A DNA stretch of 57,293 nucleotides, taken from Chitinophagales bacterium. Lineage in GTDB: Bacteria > Bacteroidota > Bacteroidia > Chitinophagales > JADIYW01. Position 1 is the first letter of the stretch; each line of letters starts with the position of its first letter. Under the pieces are notes generated by a model that searched no databases, was not told the origin of the DNA, and saw only the letters and a program-made list of their open reading frames with translations. The stretch lies in NCBI GenBank assembly GCA_023957215.1, contig JAMLHH010000020.1, positions 1-57,293 of the forward strand, given 5' to 3'. Position numbers and translations under genes: made by a program. Positions 26,341 through 36,242 of this stretch are shown one piece after another.

Positions 26341-28242
26341 CTAACTACCTATAAAAAAATATCCTAAAATAAAACATGCACTTAAAACCATCGCAAGGAT
26401 GTAAAAAGCGGTATATCCTGTCTGTGAAGTCCGAACAATATCACTCGCTAATAGTGAAGCTTTTCCTGTCATATTGACTATTCCATCTACCACCACTTTA
26501 TCTATTACTTTATGAAAAAATTCCGAACACCATTGCATTGGTCGTACTATCACGGCATTGTATAATTCGTCAATATAGAATTTATGGTATGCCACTTTTG
26601 TCAAACCGGAATAGTTTGCATCTTCATCCGGCACTCTTTTCTTACTGATATACATCATGTATGCGATGGCAATACTCACCAAAGCACCACCCGTCGCAAT
26701 ACCCATCAACATAAATTCGGTAGAAGCTTCTAAATGTCCTTGCGGTCGGGCTGAACTTGCCAAAATAGGTGACAAGAAATCATTGAGCAAGTGTGGCATA
26801 TTCAATACATGAGGCAAACCCAAAGTGCCTGCCACTGTCGCCAAAATTGCCAAAACAACCAAAGGTATCGTCATCAATTTGGGAGATTCGTGTATCTTTT
26901 GTTTACTGTCATCATTTCCTCTATAATCACCGTAAAAGGTAAGAAATACCAATCTAAACATATAGAAAGCAGTCATCATAGAGGCGACAAGCCCCAATAC
27001 CCATAACAAAGTGTTTTGTTGGAAAGCTTGGGCTAAAATTTCATCCTTTGAAAAGAAACCCGAAAAAGGTGGAATACCTGAAATTGCCAAAGAAGCTATC
27101 AAGAAAGTAGCAAAGGTAATAGGCATATATTTTCTCAAACCACCCATCTTTCTAATATCTTGCTCACCACCTACTGCGTGCATGACACTACCTGCGCCTA
27201 AGAACAAAAGTGCTTTGAAAAAGGCGTGTGTCAATACATGAAATAATGCAGTCACGTAAGCACCTACGCCCAACGCCAAAAACATCAATCCCAATTGACT
27301 GACAGTAGAATATGCCAAAACTTTTTTGATATCGTTTTGAGTCATGCCGACTATCGCTGCATAAAGCGCACTTGCCACACCGATAATACCTACTACATTT
27401 AATACTTCGGGAGCCAATGAATATAAAAAATTAGAACGGATGACCATATAGATACCGGCAGTCACCATCGTTGCAGCGTGTATCAATGCAGATACGGGTG
27501 TCGGACCTGCCATTGCATCCGGCAACCACGTGAACAATGGGATTTGGGCACTTTTACCTGTTGCTCCTACAAAAAGCATAGAAGCTGCTATCATCAAAAC
27601 TATCGGAGTCATTGCCCCCATTCCGATTGCTTGTTCTACTTTTACAAATTCTAATGAACCGGTATAATAAAATACATAGAACATTCCGACCATAAAGCCC
27701 AAATCTCCCACTCTATTCATCACAAATGCCTTCTTTCCCGCATTGCTGTATTCATTGTTTTTATACCAGAATCCAATTAGAAAATAAGAACACAATCCTA
27801 CACCTTCCCAGCCGATATACATTCCCAAGTAATTGTCTGATAAAACCAGCACCAACATGAAAAAGATAAAGAGATTGAGATAAGAGAAATAGGTAGAAAA
27901 ATTCTTGTCTCCTTTCATATATGAAACCGAATACAAGTGAATTAAAAAACCTACTCCCGTAATAAATAGGGACATCACTACGGAAAGTCTGTCTAATTGT
28001 ATCCCGTAATCCACTGAATAATGTCCGACTGTGAACCAGTTTAATAGGTAATAATGAATAGCACTTCCTCCATTCACCAAACTAAAAAACACACTACTCA
28101 CAATCAAGAAAGGTATCAAGACCATCGTCGAAGCCAAAATACCTGCTATATTATCAGAGATTTTATTCTTTAAAAAGCCTATTATCAAAAAACCTAAGAG
28201 TGGTAATCCTATAATAGCTGTATATAAACTTTCTGCTGCCAT
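26341..28242 (-). CDS. nuoL: NADH-quinone oxidoreductase subunit L
   Basis: NuoL is the distal proton-pumping subunit of complex I and carries the long lateral helix at its C-terminus. The 633-residue length is typical. Visible motifs are YIGWEGVGLCSYFLIGFWY near residue 143 (channel glutamate), KSAQIPLFTWLPDAMAGPTPVSA cut by the channel helix near residue 230, and HAFFKALLFLGAGSVMHA near residue 340. It starts 18 bp after the nuoK stop. Confidence 0.96.
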   Translation of the reverse strand: MAAESLYTAIIGLPLLGFLIIGFLKNKISDNIAGILASTMVLIPFLIVSSVFFSLVNGGSAIHYYLLNWFTVGHYSVDYGIQLDRLSVVMSLFITGVGFLIHLYSVSYMKGDKNFSTYFSYLNLFIFFMLVLVLSDNYLGMYIGWEGVGLCSYFLIGFWYKNNEYSNAGKKAFVMNRVGDLGFMVGMFYVFYYTGSLEFVKVEQAIGMGAMTPIVLMIAASMLFVGATGKSAQIPLFTWLPDAMAGPTPVSALIHAATMVTAGIYMVIRSNFLYSLAPEVLNVVGIIGVASALYAAIVGMTQNDIKKVLAYSTVSQLGLMFLALGVGAYVTALFHVLTHAFFKALLFLGAGSVMHAVGGEQDIRKMGGLRKYMPITFATFLIASLAISGIPPFSGFFSKDEILAQAFQQNTLLWVLGLVASMMTAFYMFRLVFLTFYGDYRGNDDSKQKIHESPKLMTIPLVVLAILATVAGTLGLPHVLNMPHLLNDFLSPILASSARPQGHLEASTEFMLMGIATGGALVSIAIAYMMYISKKRVPDEDANYSGLTKVAYHKFYIDELYNAVIVRPMQWCSEFFHKVIDKVVVDGIVNMTGKASLLASDIVRTSQTGYTAFYILAMVLSACFILGYFFIGS

Positions 28243-28260
28243 AAATTCAACTATTATTTA

Positions 28261-28584
28261 CTATCCTTTAATTTTTGATAAAACATCAATATTCACTGTC
28301 TTAGTATTTCTATACATCAATACCAAAATAGCCAATCCCACCGCTACTTCTGCTGCCGCAACAGCCATTGTAAACATGACAAACACTTGTGCAGAAGTAT
28401 CAGCATACATTTTTGAAAAGGCTACCAACAGCAAATTTGCCGCATTGAGCATCAATTCTACCGACATAAAAATAACGATGGCATTTTTTCGGGAAAGCAC
28501 GCCGAATACACCTATTGCAAAAAGTATAAGACTGAGCCAAATATAGGCTTGAACTGAAACTCCACTTATGATTTCTATATTCAT
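28261..28584 (-). CDS. nuoK: NADH-quinone oxidoreductase subunit K
   Basis: NuoK is a small three-helix membrane subunit of complex I. The 107-residue product carries the two conserved membrane glutamates, one in MSVELMLNAANL and one in AAAEVAVGLAILVLMYR, that form part of the proton path. It lies 3 bp after nuoJ. Confidence 0.96.
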   Translation of the reverse strand: MNIEIISGVSVQAYIWLSLILFAIGVFGVLSRKNAIVIFMSVELMLNAANLLLVAFSKMYADTSAQVFVMFTMAVAAAEVAVGLAILVLMYRNTKTVNIDVLSKIKG

Positions 28585-28587
28585 ATT

Positions 28588-29100
28588 TTATATATTCTGA
28601 AGTTTATTTTCTTTATTTGAAAGCAATACCGCTCCTATCATTGCAGCGTTTAATAAAATGGAAGTCATAATAAACGGCACCAAGTATTCATGCAATAATA
28701 CATTCCCCAATGTCTCTACTAAACCAATATTATTATCAGGTTGTGCAGACACCAAATTATCGGAAACTTTTAATGCTGCAACCAAAACCAACATCAAACA
28801 CCCTGCAGCCAAAGCAGCCATAATTTTCCAAATCAAATTTTTGGAGGTTTCCTGTATTTCTCCCAAATTCATCATCATCACCACAAAAAGGAAAAGCACA
28901 ATAATAGCTCCTGCATATACGATGATATTGACCAAACCTAAAAATTGGGCGTTCATTAAAATATAGTGTCCTGAAATAGAGAAGAAGCAAGTAACCAAAC
29001 CCAATATACTATAAATCGGATGACGGGCTGTCACTGTCACCAAAGCAGATATTACACCTATGGCGGCTAAAATATAAAAAGCAATTTCTGTTATTCCCAT
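28588..29100 (-). CDS. nuoJ: NADH-quinone oxidoreductase subunit J
   Basis: NuoJ is a five-helix membrane subunit of complex I. The 170-residue product contains HPIYSILGLVTCFFSISGHYI cut at the first helices and the conserved third-helix pi-bulge region IVYAGAIIVLFLFVVMMMN. It sits 3 bp after nuoI and 3 bp before nuoK. Confidence 0.95.
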   Translation of the reverse strand: MGITEIAFYILAAIGVISALVTVTARHPIYSILGLVTCFFSISGHYILMNAQFLGLVNIIVYAGAIIVLFLFVVMMMNLGEIQETSKNLIWKIMAALAAGCLMLVLVAALKVSDNLVSAQPDNNIGLVETLGNVLLHEYLVPFIMTSILLNAAMIGAVLLSNKENKLQNI

Positions 29101-29103
29101 ATA

Positions 29104-29634
29104 TTAACGTAATCTACGTTGTGAAATATCAATTCTATTGTCCATAGATTCCAATAAATCATCTTTTGTGTAAATGAAGTCCCTTCTATTGGTTTCTACT
29201 TCTACAAGTCTTTGAGTCAAATAGATGGCTTCCTTAGGGCAAGCATATTCACAAAGACCACAAAATATACATCTCAACATATTGATTTCATAAGTGGAGG
29301 CATATTTTTCTTCACGGTATAAATGTTCTTCTCCCGGTTGTCTTTCGGCAGCAACTATTGTAATTGCTTCCGCCGGGCAAGCAACTGCACACATACCACA
29401 AGCCACACACCTCTCTCGTCCTTCATCATCCCGCTTTAGTACATGTTGACCTCTGTAAGTGGTTGCAAAAGGTCGTATATCTTTGCCGTAAACATAAGTA
29501 ACTTTCGGTTTAAATAAGTGATTAATAGTCACTCCCATTCCCCTCAAAATTTCAGGAAGATATAATCTCTCAGAAAAGGTCATCTTTTTATTAGAGACCA
29601 TCACTTTTCTGTTTGATAAATTATATTCGGCCAT
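29104..29634 (-). CDS. nuoI: NADH-quinone oxidoreductase subunit I
   Basis: NuoI carries the two [4Fe-4S] clusters N6a and N6b that pass electrons toward the quinone site. The 176-residue product has the two ligand motifs CVACGMCAVACP and CIFCGLCEYACP, spaced as in the family. No membrane helix is present, so it is part of the hydrophilic arm. It lies 15 bp after nuoH. Confidence 0.97.
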   Translation of the reverse strand: MAEYNLSNRKVMVSNKKMTFSERLYLPEILRGMGVTINHLFKPKVTYVYGKDIRPFATTYRGQHVLKRDDEGRERCVACGMCAVACPAEAITIVAAERQPGEEHLYREEKYASTYEINMLRCIFCGLCEYACPKEAIYLTQRLVEVETNRRDFIYTKDDLLESMDNRIDISQRRLR

Positions 29635-29649
29635 ATCTAACGTTTTTAT

Positions 29650-30693
29650 TTATTTGAATAATAATACAATTCCTGCCGTTAAAACAATATTTGCTATCGC
29701 CAAAGGAACCAATTTTTTCCATCCCAAATCCATCAGCTGATCATATCTAAATCTCGGTATCGTCCATCTCACCCACATAAATAAGAAGATGAAAAATAAG
29801 GTTTTTATCATCAGTACGCCAATGCTTATCGCAGTGACCACATTATGTGGCATGATTTCATATAAAGTGTTGATACCCGGGAAATTATATCCACCAAAAT
29901 ACAATGTGGCAATAATGGCAGATGAAACAAACATGTGGGCATATTCTGAAAATAGATAAAAACCTAATTTCATGGAACTATATTCTGTATGATATCCACC
30001 TACAAGTTCGGCCTCACACTCAGGTAAGTCAAAAGGCGTTCTATTAGCTTCTGCAAAAGCACAGACTATAAATATAATAAAACCCAACGGTTGATAAAAG
30101 ATATTCCATTCCATCCCATTCCAACCACTTTGTTGGGCAGCAATTTCATTAAAGCTCAAAGTACCTGTCGTCATCACTAAAGCAATAAGAGACAATCCCA
30201 TAGGAAGTTCATAACTAATCATTTGTGATGAAGCTCTTAAAGCTCCCATTAAAGAGTATTTGTTATTAGAGGCCCAACCTCCTATCATCACCCCATATAC
30301 TCCCAAAGAGACCACTCCTAAGACATAAAGTATCCCTACATTGATATCTGTCACTTGCACACTTGCTTCTCCATCACCGATTATCAGTGATTTCCCCCAA
30401 GGTATGACAGCACTCACCATCAACGCCGTTAGCATGGATAATCCGGGACCGATATGATATAAAAATTTATTTGCAGCCGCCGGGACGAAGTCTTCTTTCA
30501 TAAACATCTTTAAACCGTCTGCCAAAGGTTGCCAAATACCATAAGGTCCTGCCATATTGGGACCGATTCTGTCCTGTAAGAATGCAGCAACCTTTCTTTC
30601 GCCATAAGTGCTATATGCAGCGATACTGAGTGTCACTACAAACACTACCAATACAATAATTGTTTTTTCTAATAAAAAAGCTTCAAATACCAT
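29650..30693 (-). CDS. nuoH: NADH-quinone oxidoreductase subunit H
   Basis: NuoH forms the quinone-binding chamber at the junction of the two arms of complex I. The 347-residue protein has eight or nine helices, the motif RKVAAFLQDRIGPNMAGPYG near residue 30, and EANRTPFDLPECEAELVGG near residue 215, whose acidic loop lines the quinone cavity. Its ATG overlaps the nuoG stop by one base. Confidence 0.97.
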   Translation of the reverse strand: MVFEAFLLEKTIIVLVVFVVTLSIAAYSTYGERKVAAFLQDRIGPNMAGPYGIWQPLADGLKMFMKEDFVPAAANKFLYHIGPGLSMLTALMVSAVIPWGKSLIIGDGEASVQVTDINVGILYVLGVVSLGVYGVMIGGWASNNKYSLMGALRASSQMISYELPMGLSLIALVMTTGTLSFNEIAAQQSGWNGMEWNIFYQPLGFIIFIVCAFAEANRTPFDLPECEAELVGGYHTEYSSMKLGFYLFSEYAHMFVSSAIIATLYFGGYNFPGINTLYEIMPHNVVTAISIGVLMIKTLFFIFLFMWVRWTIPRFRYDQLMDLGWKKLVPLAIANIVLTAGIVLLFK

Positions 30694-31646
30694 TATAAAA
30701 GTCTTTTATCTGCATTAATAACTACTTTCTTAGGTGGAGTGACATAATTGTTTTGATTGATTACTGAAAATTTCGGGTATTCTCTTGGACCGATGATTTC
30801 CCAGTCACTCACATTTTTCTTTTCAAATCTACAAGTATTACAAATAAGTTCTTCATGTTCACCATAAGGTGCATTTCTCATTGTCACTCTGTAAATTTCA
30901 TTGCCAAACATCCACACCAAAGCATTACCACTACATGTATCGCAATCTCTGTGCGCTTCCATCGGTTTTAAAAACCAAACGCGGCTTTTGAATCTGAATG
31001 TTTTATCTGTCAAAGCTCCTACCGGACATACATCAATGATGTTACCGGACCACTCGCTATCGACTGCTTTTTGGATATAAGAGCTAATTTCAGCTCTATC
31101 ACCTCTATACAATAAACCATGTTGGCGTTCAGGTGATATTTGGTCAACTAATTTCACACAACGGAAACAGACTATACATCTGTTCATGTGTAATTTGATT
31201 TTATCACCTAAGCTTGTCATTTCAAAAACTCTCTTATCTTCTTCAAAGAAAGTCATTTCTACACCATGTTTAAAGCTGAGGTTCTGCAACTCACACTCAC
31301 CTGCCTGATCACAAACGGGGCAGTCTAAAGGGTGGTTGATTAACAATAATTCCACTACATTCTTTCGTGCTTCCAATACATTGGGATTGGAGATATTTTC
31401 TACTACCATACCGTCCTGTACTTCCGTTTTGCACGATGGTACAAGTTTAGGCATTGGTCTTGGATCTCTTTCAGACCCTTGTGCCACTTTTACCATACAC
31501 ACTCTACAGTTACCACCGGTATTTTCTATCAATGAATGATAACACATAGCAGGCGGAACAATATCACCGCCAATTTTACGGGCGGCTTGTAAGATGGTCG
31601 TTCCAGGTTCTACATCAATAGTATGTCCGTCTATCGTTACTTTCAT
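30693..31646 (-). CDS. nuoG: NADH-quinone oxidoreductase subunit G, short form without molybdopterin domain
   Basis: The 317-residue product holds only the iron-sulfur part of NuoG. An N-terminal [2Fe-2S] ferredoxin domain has cysteines in AMCYHS, GGNCRVCMV and PSCKTEV. The His-ligated N5 region includes HPLDCPVCDQAGECELQN. A 4Fe-4S domain follows with RCIVCFRCVKL and IDVCPVGALTD, and two more CxxC pairs (CDTC, CNTC) lie near the C-terminus. E. coli NuoG is about 900 residues with a molybdopterin-oxidoreductase domain that is wholly absent here. Clean overlaps with nuoF (ATGA) and nuoH (TAATG) show the gene is intact, not truncated, and the short form is known in other Bacteroidota as far as I recall. 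Confidence 0.93.
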   Translation of the reverse strand: MKVTIDGHTIDVEPGTTILQAARKIGGDIVPPAMCYHSLIENTGGNCRVCMVKVAQGSERDPRPMPKLVPSCKTEVQDGMVVENISNPNVLEARKNVVELLLINHPLDCPVCDQAGECELQNLSFKHGVEMTFFEEDKRVFEMTSLGDKIKLHMNRCIVCFRCVKLVDQISPERQHGLLYRGDRAEISSYIQKAVDSEWSGNIIDVCPVGALTDKTFRFKSRVWFLKPMEAHRDCDTCSGNALVWMFGNEIYRVTMRNAPYGEHEELICNTCRFEKKNVSDWEIIGPREYPKFSVINQNNYVTPPKKVVINADKRLL

Positions 31647-33013
31647 GCTTCAACTTTTAAAAACTCGCTCATAAACAATCTCATAGGTTCCGTCTCAAAA
31701 TGCTTGCGATTCTTCACTTTTTCCCGGTATTTCACATGATATTCAAACTCGTGTCTAAAGTGACGTACAGCACTTGCAACCGGCCAAGAAGCAGCATCAC
31801 CAAACGGGCAAATCGTATTTCCCTCTATCTTTTTTGTGATTGCCACTAATTGGTCTATATCTCTTTCATTTCCTTCGCCGTGTTCCAAACGATATAATAC
31901 TTTTTCTAACCAACCCGTACCTTCTCTACACGGACTACACTGTCCGCAAGATTCATCATGGTAAAAACGGGAGAAGTTCCAAGTATTTCTGACCATACAT
32001 TGTGCTTCATCATATACGATAAATCCACCGGATCCCAACATAGTGCCGGTTTCAAAACCACCTTCTGACAAAGACTCATACGTCATCAATCTATCTTCAC
32101 CGGCAACCGTTTTCAATATTAAATTTTTAGGCAATACTGGAACTGAAGACCCTCCGGCAACTACGGCTTTTAAATCTCGTCCTTGAAACTGCATTCCTCC
32201 ACAATATTCATCTGAATACAAAAATTCATTGACAGAGAGTCCTAATTCTATCTCGTAAACACCCGGGTTTTTAATATTACCGCTTGCAGAAATTAATTTT
32301 GTACCTGTACTTCTACCGACACCGATTTTCGCATACTCTTCACCTCCATTTTGAATAATCCATGATACTACTGCCAAAGATTCTACATTATTAACCACCG
32401 TTGGGCAGCCGTAAAGTCCGGCTATGGCTGGGAAAGGCGGTTTCATTCTTGGATGGCCTTTTTTCCCTTCGAGGGATTCTATCAATGCGGTTTCTTCACC
32501 ACAAATATATGCACCGGCACCTGAGTGGACATAAATATCCAAATCATAACCGGAGCCCAAAATATTTTTTCCTAACCATCCATTTGCATAAGCTTCTTGG
32601 ATAGCTTTTTCTAAAATTCTGATAATAAACTTATACTCACCTCTGACATAAATATAAGAAGTATGCGCACCTATGGCATAAGCACTACATATCATCCCGT
32701 CTATGAGAAAATGAGGATTGTACTGCATCAGATATCTGTCTTTAAATGTCCCCGGTTCACTTTCATCCGCATTACACAAAAGATAAATAGGTTTGCCTTC
32801 AGGATGAGCAAGAAAACTCCACTTCAAAGCAGTAGGGAATCCGGCCCCCCCCCTACCTCTCAGACCTGATATTTTCACCTGTTCCATCACATCGGCAGGA
32901 CTCATGATCTTTAATGCTTTTTCTACAGCTCTATAACCCCCTAACTTGCGATATACTTCATAATCTTTTAAGTTAGGAGTTCCATCATGTTTTAAGATAA
33001 TCTTTCTTCCCAT
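31643..33013 (-). CDS. nuoF: NADH-quinone oxidoreductase subunit F
   Basis: NuoF binds NADH and FMN and holds cluster N3, the electron entry point. I start it at ATG 33013 (MGRKIILKHDG), two bases off the nuoE stop; an in-frame start at 33043 lies inside nuoE. Motifs are LRGRGGAGFPTALKW (NADH/FMN loop), YICGEETALIESLEG, and the N3 ligands in ESCGQCSPCREGTGW with a fourth cysteine in NTICPFGDAA. The length of 456 residues is usual. It overlaps nuoG by four bases. Confidence 0.97.
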   Translation of the reverse strand: MGRKIILKHDGTPNLKDYEVYRKLGGYRAVEKALKIMSPADVMEQVKISGLRGRGGAGFPTALKWSFLAHPEGKPIYLLCNADESEPGTFKDRYLMQYNPHFLIDGMICSAYAIGAHTSYIYVRGEYKFIIRILEKAIQEAYANGWLGKNILGSGYDLDIYVHSGAGAYICGEETALIESLEGKKGHPRMKPPFPAIAGLYGCPTVVNNVESLAVVSWIIQNGGEEYAKIGVGRSTGTKLISASGNIKNPGVYEIELGLSVNEFLYSDEYCGGMQFQGRDLKAVVAGGSSVPVLPKNLILKTVAGEDRLMTYESLSEGGFETGTMLGSGGFIVYDEAQCMVRNTWNFSRFYHDESCGQCSPCREGTGWLEKVLYRLEHGEGNERDIDQLVAITKKIEGNTICPFGDAASWPVASAVRHFRHEFEYHVKYREKVKNRKHFETEPMRLFMSEFLKVEA

Positions 33014-33014
33014 A

Positions 33015-33518
33015 CTATTCAGATGCTTTTCTAAGTGAATCAATCAGTTCGTCTATACTTTCAGGTGTCAAATGTTCTATGTACTTATCATCCAATCTCA
33101 ACATAGGTGCATATCCGCATGCTCCAAGACATTCGGTAGCTGCTACCGTAAACAAGCCGTCAGAGGTTGTTTCTCCCGTTTGTATCCCCAACTTTTTCAA
33201 AGTGTATTCATACATATCATCAGCGCCTCTCAGTCCACAACAGGAAGTCAGACAAAATTCTAATTTGTATTTACCGACAGGTTTCAGATTAAACATCGTA
33301 TAAAAAGTAGCCACTTCATATACTTTGATAGGTTCTATATCCAAAATCGCTGCGACTTGATCCATCGCCTCGACACTCAACCAGCCAAAGGTATCTTGTA
33401 CCAAATGTAATATAGATAAGATAGCAGATCTTTTTCTCCCGTCCGGATATTTAGCGATGTAGGTATTGATTTGCTCCATCATCTTATCTGTTATCTGATA
33501 TTCTTGTTTTGTTTCCAT
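33015..33518 (-). CDS. nuoE: NADH-quinone oxidoreductase subunit E
   Basis: NuoE is the 24-kDa thioredoxin-fold subunit with [2Fe-2S] cluster N1a. I choose ATG 33518 (METKQEYQITDKMM), one base after the nuoD stop; the frame opens upstream to 33548 but that part overlaps nuoD. The four cysteine ligands are in CLTSCCGLRGAD and ECLGACGYAPM. The 167-residue length is typical. Confidence 0.96.
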   Translation of the reverse strand: METKQEYQITDKMMEQINTYIAKYPDGRKRSAILSILHLVQDTFGWLSVEAMDQVAAILDIEPIKVYEVATFYTMFNLKPVGKYKLEFCLTSCCGLRGADDMYEYTLKKLGIQTGETTSDGLFTVAATECLGACGYAPMLRLDDKYIEHLTPESIDELIDSLRKASE

Positions 33519-33519
33519 T

Positions 33520-34737
33520 TTAAGCATCCAATTCTCCAGCAATAACATTTAAGCTACTCAAAGTAGCAACAGCGTCAGACAGCATCTGACCTTTGATCAT
33601 TTCAGCATAAGCTTGATAATAAATAAAACAGGGTCTTCTAAAGTGCAGTCTAAAAGGTGTTCTACTACCATCACTGATGAGATAAAAACCCAATTCGCCA
33701 TTTCCACCTTCCACACAATTATAGACTTCACCCACAGGCACATCACTTTCACCCATCACCACTTTGAAGTGATAGATAAGTGCTTCCATTTTGGTATAGA
33801 CATCTTGTTTTTTAGGCAGGTAAAAATTAGAGTCACTCGTTGCATAATCTCCGTCAGGTAGATTTTTCAAAGCCTGCTCAATGATGGAAATGCTTTCCCA
33901 AATTTCGGCTTGTCTTACACAATATCTGTCATAAGTATCGCCTGCACTTCCCACTGGAATATTAAATTTAAAATCCTCATAAGAAGAATACGGTTCATTA
34001 ATTCTCACATCGTAATCAACACCCGTCGCTCTCAAATTAGGCCCTGTAAATCCATAGTTTAAAGCTCTTTCTGCACTGATAGCTCCTACACCAATAGTCC
34101 TGTCCATAAAAATACGGTTACGGTTCATCAGTTTTTCAAACTCACCAAAAGTTTTTTTGGACTGCTCTAATAAATCTTTTATTTTTTGAATGGCTTCAGG
34201 TATCAAATCTCTTTCTAAGCCTCCTATCCTACCGATATTGGAAGTCAGACGACCACCACAAATTGTTTCATATACATCATACACTTTTTCTCTAATCTGA
34301 TAGACATAAAGAAAACCTGTAAATGCTCCGGTATCCACACCCAAAATAGAATTACAAATCAAATGATCCGTGATACGGGCAAGTTCCATGATAATCACAC
34401 GGATGTACTGCGCACGTTTCGGAATTTCTATTCCAGCCAATTTTTCTACCGTCATTTCCCATCCAATATTATTGATAGGTGCAGAACAGTAGTTAAGGCG
34501 GTCTGTAATCGGTGTGATTTGGTAATAAGGTCTATGTTCGACCAATTTTTCAAAAGCCCTGTGTATATAGCCCACAGTAGGTTCTGAATCCAATATTGTT
34601 TCACCATCCATCAACAAGATATTTTGAAAAATACCGTGAGTCGAAGGGTGAGTCGGTCCCAAGTTGAGAACTTGCAATTCTCTATCAGGGTCTTTGCTAT
34701 GTTTAGCTATATATTCGTCAAATCTTTTTACAGACAT
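33520..34737 (-). CDS. nuoD: NADH-quinone oxidoreductase subunit D
   Basis: NuoD is the 49-kDa subunit that shapes the quinone-binding pocket. The 405-residue product starts near LGPTHPSTHGIFQNILLMDG cut at the conserved HPSTHG loop (quinone-site histidine) and contains GYIHRAFEKLVEHR and the C-terminal PCFIYYQAYAEMIKG. NuoC and NuoD are separate genes here, unlike the fused E. coli protein. It lies 2 bp after nuoC. Confidence 0.97.
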   Translation of the reverse strand: MSVKRFDEYIAKHSKDPDRELQVLNLGPTHPSTHGIFQNILLMDGETILDSEPTVGYIHRAFEKLVEHRPYYQITPITDRLNYCSAPINNIGWEMTVEKLAGIEIPKRAQYIRVIIMELARITDHLICNSILGVDTGAFTGFLYVYQIREKVYDVYETICGGRLTSNIGRIGGLERDLIPEAIQKIKDLLEQSKKTFGEFEKLMNRNRIFMDRTIGVGAISAERALNYGFTGPNLRATGVDYDVRINEPYSSYEDFKFNIPVGSAGDTYDRYCVRQAEIWESISIIEQALKNLPDGDYATSDSNFYLPKKQDVYTKMEALIYHFKVVMGESDVPVGEVYNCVEGGNGELGFYLISDGSRTPFRLHFRRPCFIYYQAYAEMIKGQMLSDAVATLSSLNVIAGELDA

Positions 34738-34739
34738 AA

Positions 34740-35255
34740 TTATTCATTGTGTATGGTTCTACCAAAGAATCTATCATCTTTATCCGCTCGTCCTGCATCT
34801 TCCAAAGGATATTCTTTTCTCAAAGGAAAGACTTCCATTTCATCCATATTCAAAATACGTGTCATATTCGGATGGTTGATAAAACGAATGCCGAAAAAAT
34901 CGTAAGTTTCACGCTCCTGCCAATTGGCACTTTCAAACAAAGGGGTCATACTGTCCACCTCCGGATTTTCTTCGGGCAAAAACACTCTCATTCTTATCCT
35001 GACATTTTCCACCAAATTGTGTAAATGGTAAATTGCGGCAAATCTCATATCTAAATCGTTGTCAGGAAAATGTGCGCCACATACATCTGTCAGCAAAATA
35101 AATGAAAGTTCCTCTTTCAAAAATTTTACAATATCGAAGATTGCAGACTTTCTGACCTGAATTGTAGTCATTCCATAACTACTCTCCACATTGCCGAATT
35201 GCCCTGCAAAACGACTGTCTAACTGATCTATAACTTGTTGAATATTCAATGCCAT
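34740..35255 (-). CDS. nuoC: NADH-quinone oxidoreductase subunit C
   Basis: NuoC is the 30-kDa subunit of the hydrophilic arm. The 171-residue product carries the family signature near its C-terminus: WQERETYDFFGIRFINHP, then FPLRKEYPLE. It begins one base into the nuoB stop codon and is not fused to NuoD. Confidence 0.96.
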   Translation of the reverse strand: MALNIQQVIDQLDSRFAGQFGNVESSYGMTTIQVRKSAIFDIVKFLKEELSFILLTDVCGAHFPDNDLDMRFAAIYHLHNLVENVRIRMRVFLPEENPEVDSMTPLFESANWQERETYDFFGIRFINHPNMTRILNMDEMEVFPLRKEYPLEDAGRADKDDRFFGRTIHNE

Positions 35256-35815
35256 TATACAATATCTATACCGTATGATCTTAACAATGTCTTGTATTCC
35301 GGAGAATCTCTCCTTCTGACAGACTCATTCTGAACTATCTCTTTTAATTTTGCGACACCTGCCAATATTTGTTCAGGTCTCGGCGGACATCCCGGCACAT
35401 ATACATCTACGGGGATAATTTTATCTATCCCTTGCAAAACACTGTATGTATCAAAGATTCCACCACTACAAGCACACGCCCCCACGGAGATCACCCATCT
35501 TGGCTCTGCCATCTGTGTATAAACTTGTCTCAAAATTGGCCCCATTTTCTTTGCAATAGTCCCCATCACCAAAAGCATATCAGCTTGTCTTGGAGAGAAA
35601 CTATTTCTTTCAGAGCCAAATTGCGCCAAATCGTAATGTGCCGACATGGTGGACATAAATTCAATTCCACAACATGAAGTCGCAAAAGGCAATGGCCACA
35701 AAGAGTTTTTTCTCGCCATTCCCACTATCTGATCAAACTTAGTCAGAACAAATCCGTGATCCGCCAGCTCTTGTACTGATGAATCTGCCGTAATTGTTGA
35801 ACCAGTTCTTGCCAT
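35255..35815 (-). CDS. nuoB: NADH-quinone oxidoreductase subunit B
   Basis: NuoB carries the terminal [4Fe-4S] cluster N2 that reduces quinone. The adjacent cysteines are in [10 protein letters not shown], with the other ligands in GACACSGG and [10 protein letters not shown]. The 186-residue length is normal. It lies 35 bp after nuoA, the widest gap within the first genes of the operon. Confidence 0.97.
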   Translation of the reverse strand: MARTGSTITADSSVQELADHGFVLTKFDQIVGMARKNSLWPLPFATSCCGIEFMSTMSAHYDLAQFGSERNSFSPRQADMLLVMGTIAKKMGPILRQVYTQMAEPRWVISVGACACSGGIFDTYSVLQGIDKIIPVDVYVPGCPPRPEQILAGVAKLKEIVQNESVRRRDSPEYKTLLRSYGIDIV

Positions 35816-35850
35816 AATCTTTTATTTTTTCAATGAATCAAACAACTTGT

Positions 35851-36216
35851 CTATTTATTCCAGTCTATCGCACCTTTCTTTATCACATAAACGAAACCCA
35901 ACAACAAAGATCCCAAGAAGAAAAACATCTTGATAAGTGCCGTCCAACCTAAAGTTTCAAAATTTACCGCCCAAGGGTACATAAAAATAACTTCCACATC
36001 AAAAAGTACAAATAATATCGCCGCCAAGAAAAATTTTACCGAAAAAGGAAGTCGGGCATCACCCACGGATTCCACTCCGCACTCAAAACTCAAATCTTTT
36101 ACTTTACCTTTTGATTTCGGACCGATGATACCGGCCAAAATTAAAGTAGTCGCCACAAATCCAAAAGCAATAACAAATTGGATGGCAATAGGTAAATAAC
36201 TAATGGTATCGTTCAT
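35851..36216 (-). CDS. nuoA: NADH-quinone oxidoreductase subunit A
   Basis: NuoA is a three-helix membrane subunit at the junction of the complex I arms and is the first gene of this operon. The 121-residue product shows SFECGVESVGDARLPFSVKF, cut by the conserved cysteine/glutamate loop, and LFDVEVIFMYPWAV, whose acidic residues are family hallmarks. Confidence 0.96.
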   Translation of the reverse strand: MNDTISYLPIAIQFVIAFGFVATTLILAGIIGPKSKGKVKDLSFECGVESVGDARLPFSVKFFLAAILFVLFDVEVIFMYPWAVNFETLGWTALIKMFFFLGSLLLGFVYVIKKGAIDWNK

Positions 36217-36234
36217 AACAAATACTTAACTCTA

Positions 36235-36242
36235 CAAATGTA
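36235..36242 (-). promoter_or_regulatory. Candidate -7 box of the nuo operon
   Basis: On the minus strand TACATTTG matches TAnnTTTG, 18 bases upstream of the nuoA ATG. Only a weak T-rich -33 element is visible, so the call rests on the -7 box and the position. Confidence 0.4.

Noticed and set aside
30693..31646. nuoG as a truncated pseudogene
   Set aside because: Its start and stop overlap nuoF and nuoH exactly, and all cluster ligands are present. The short form fits a lineage-specific subunit.
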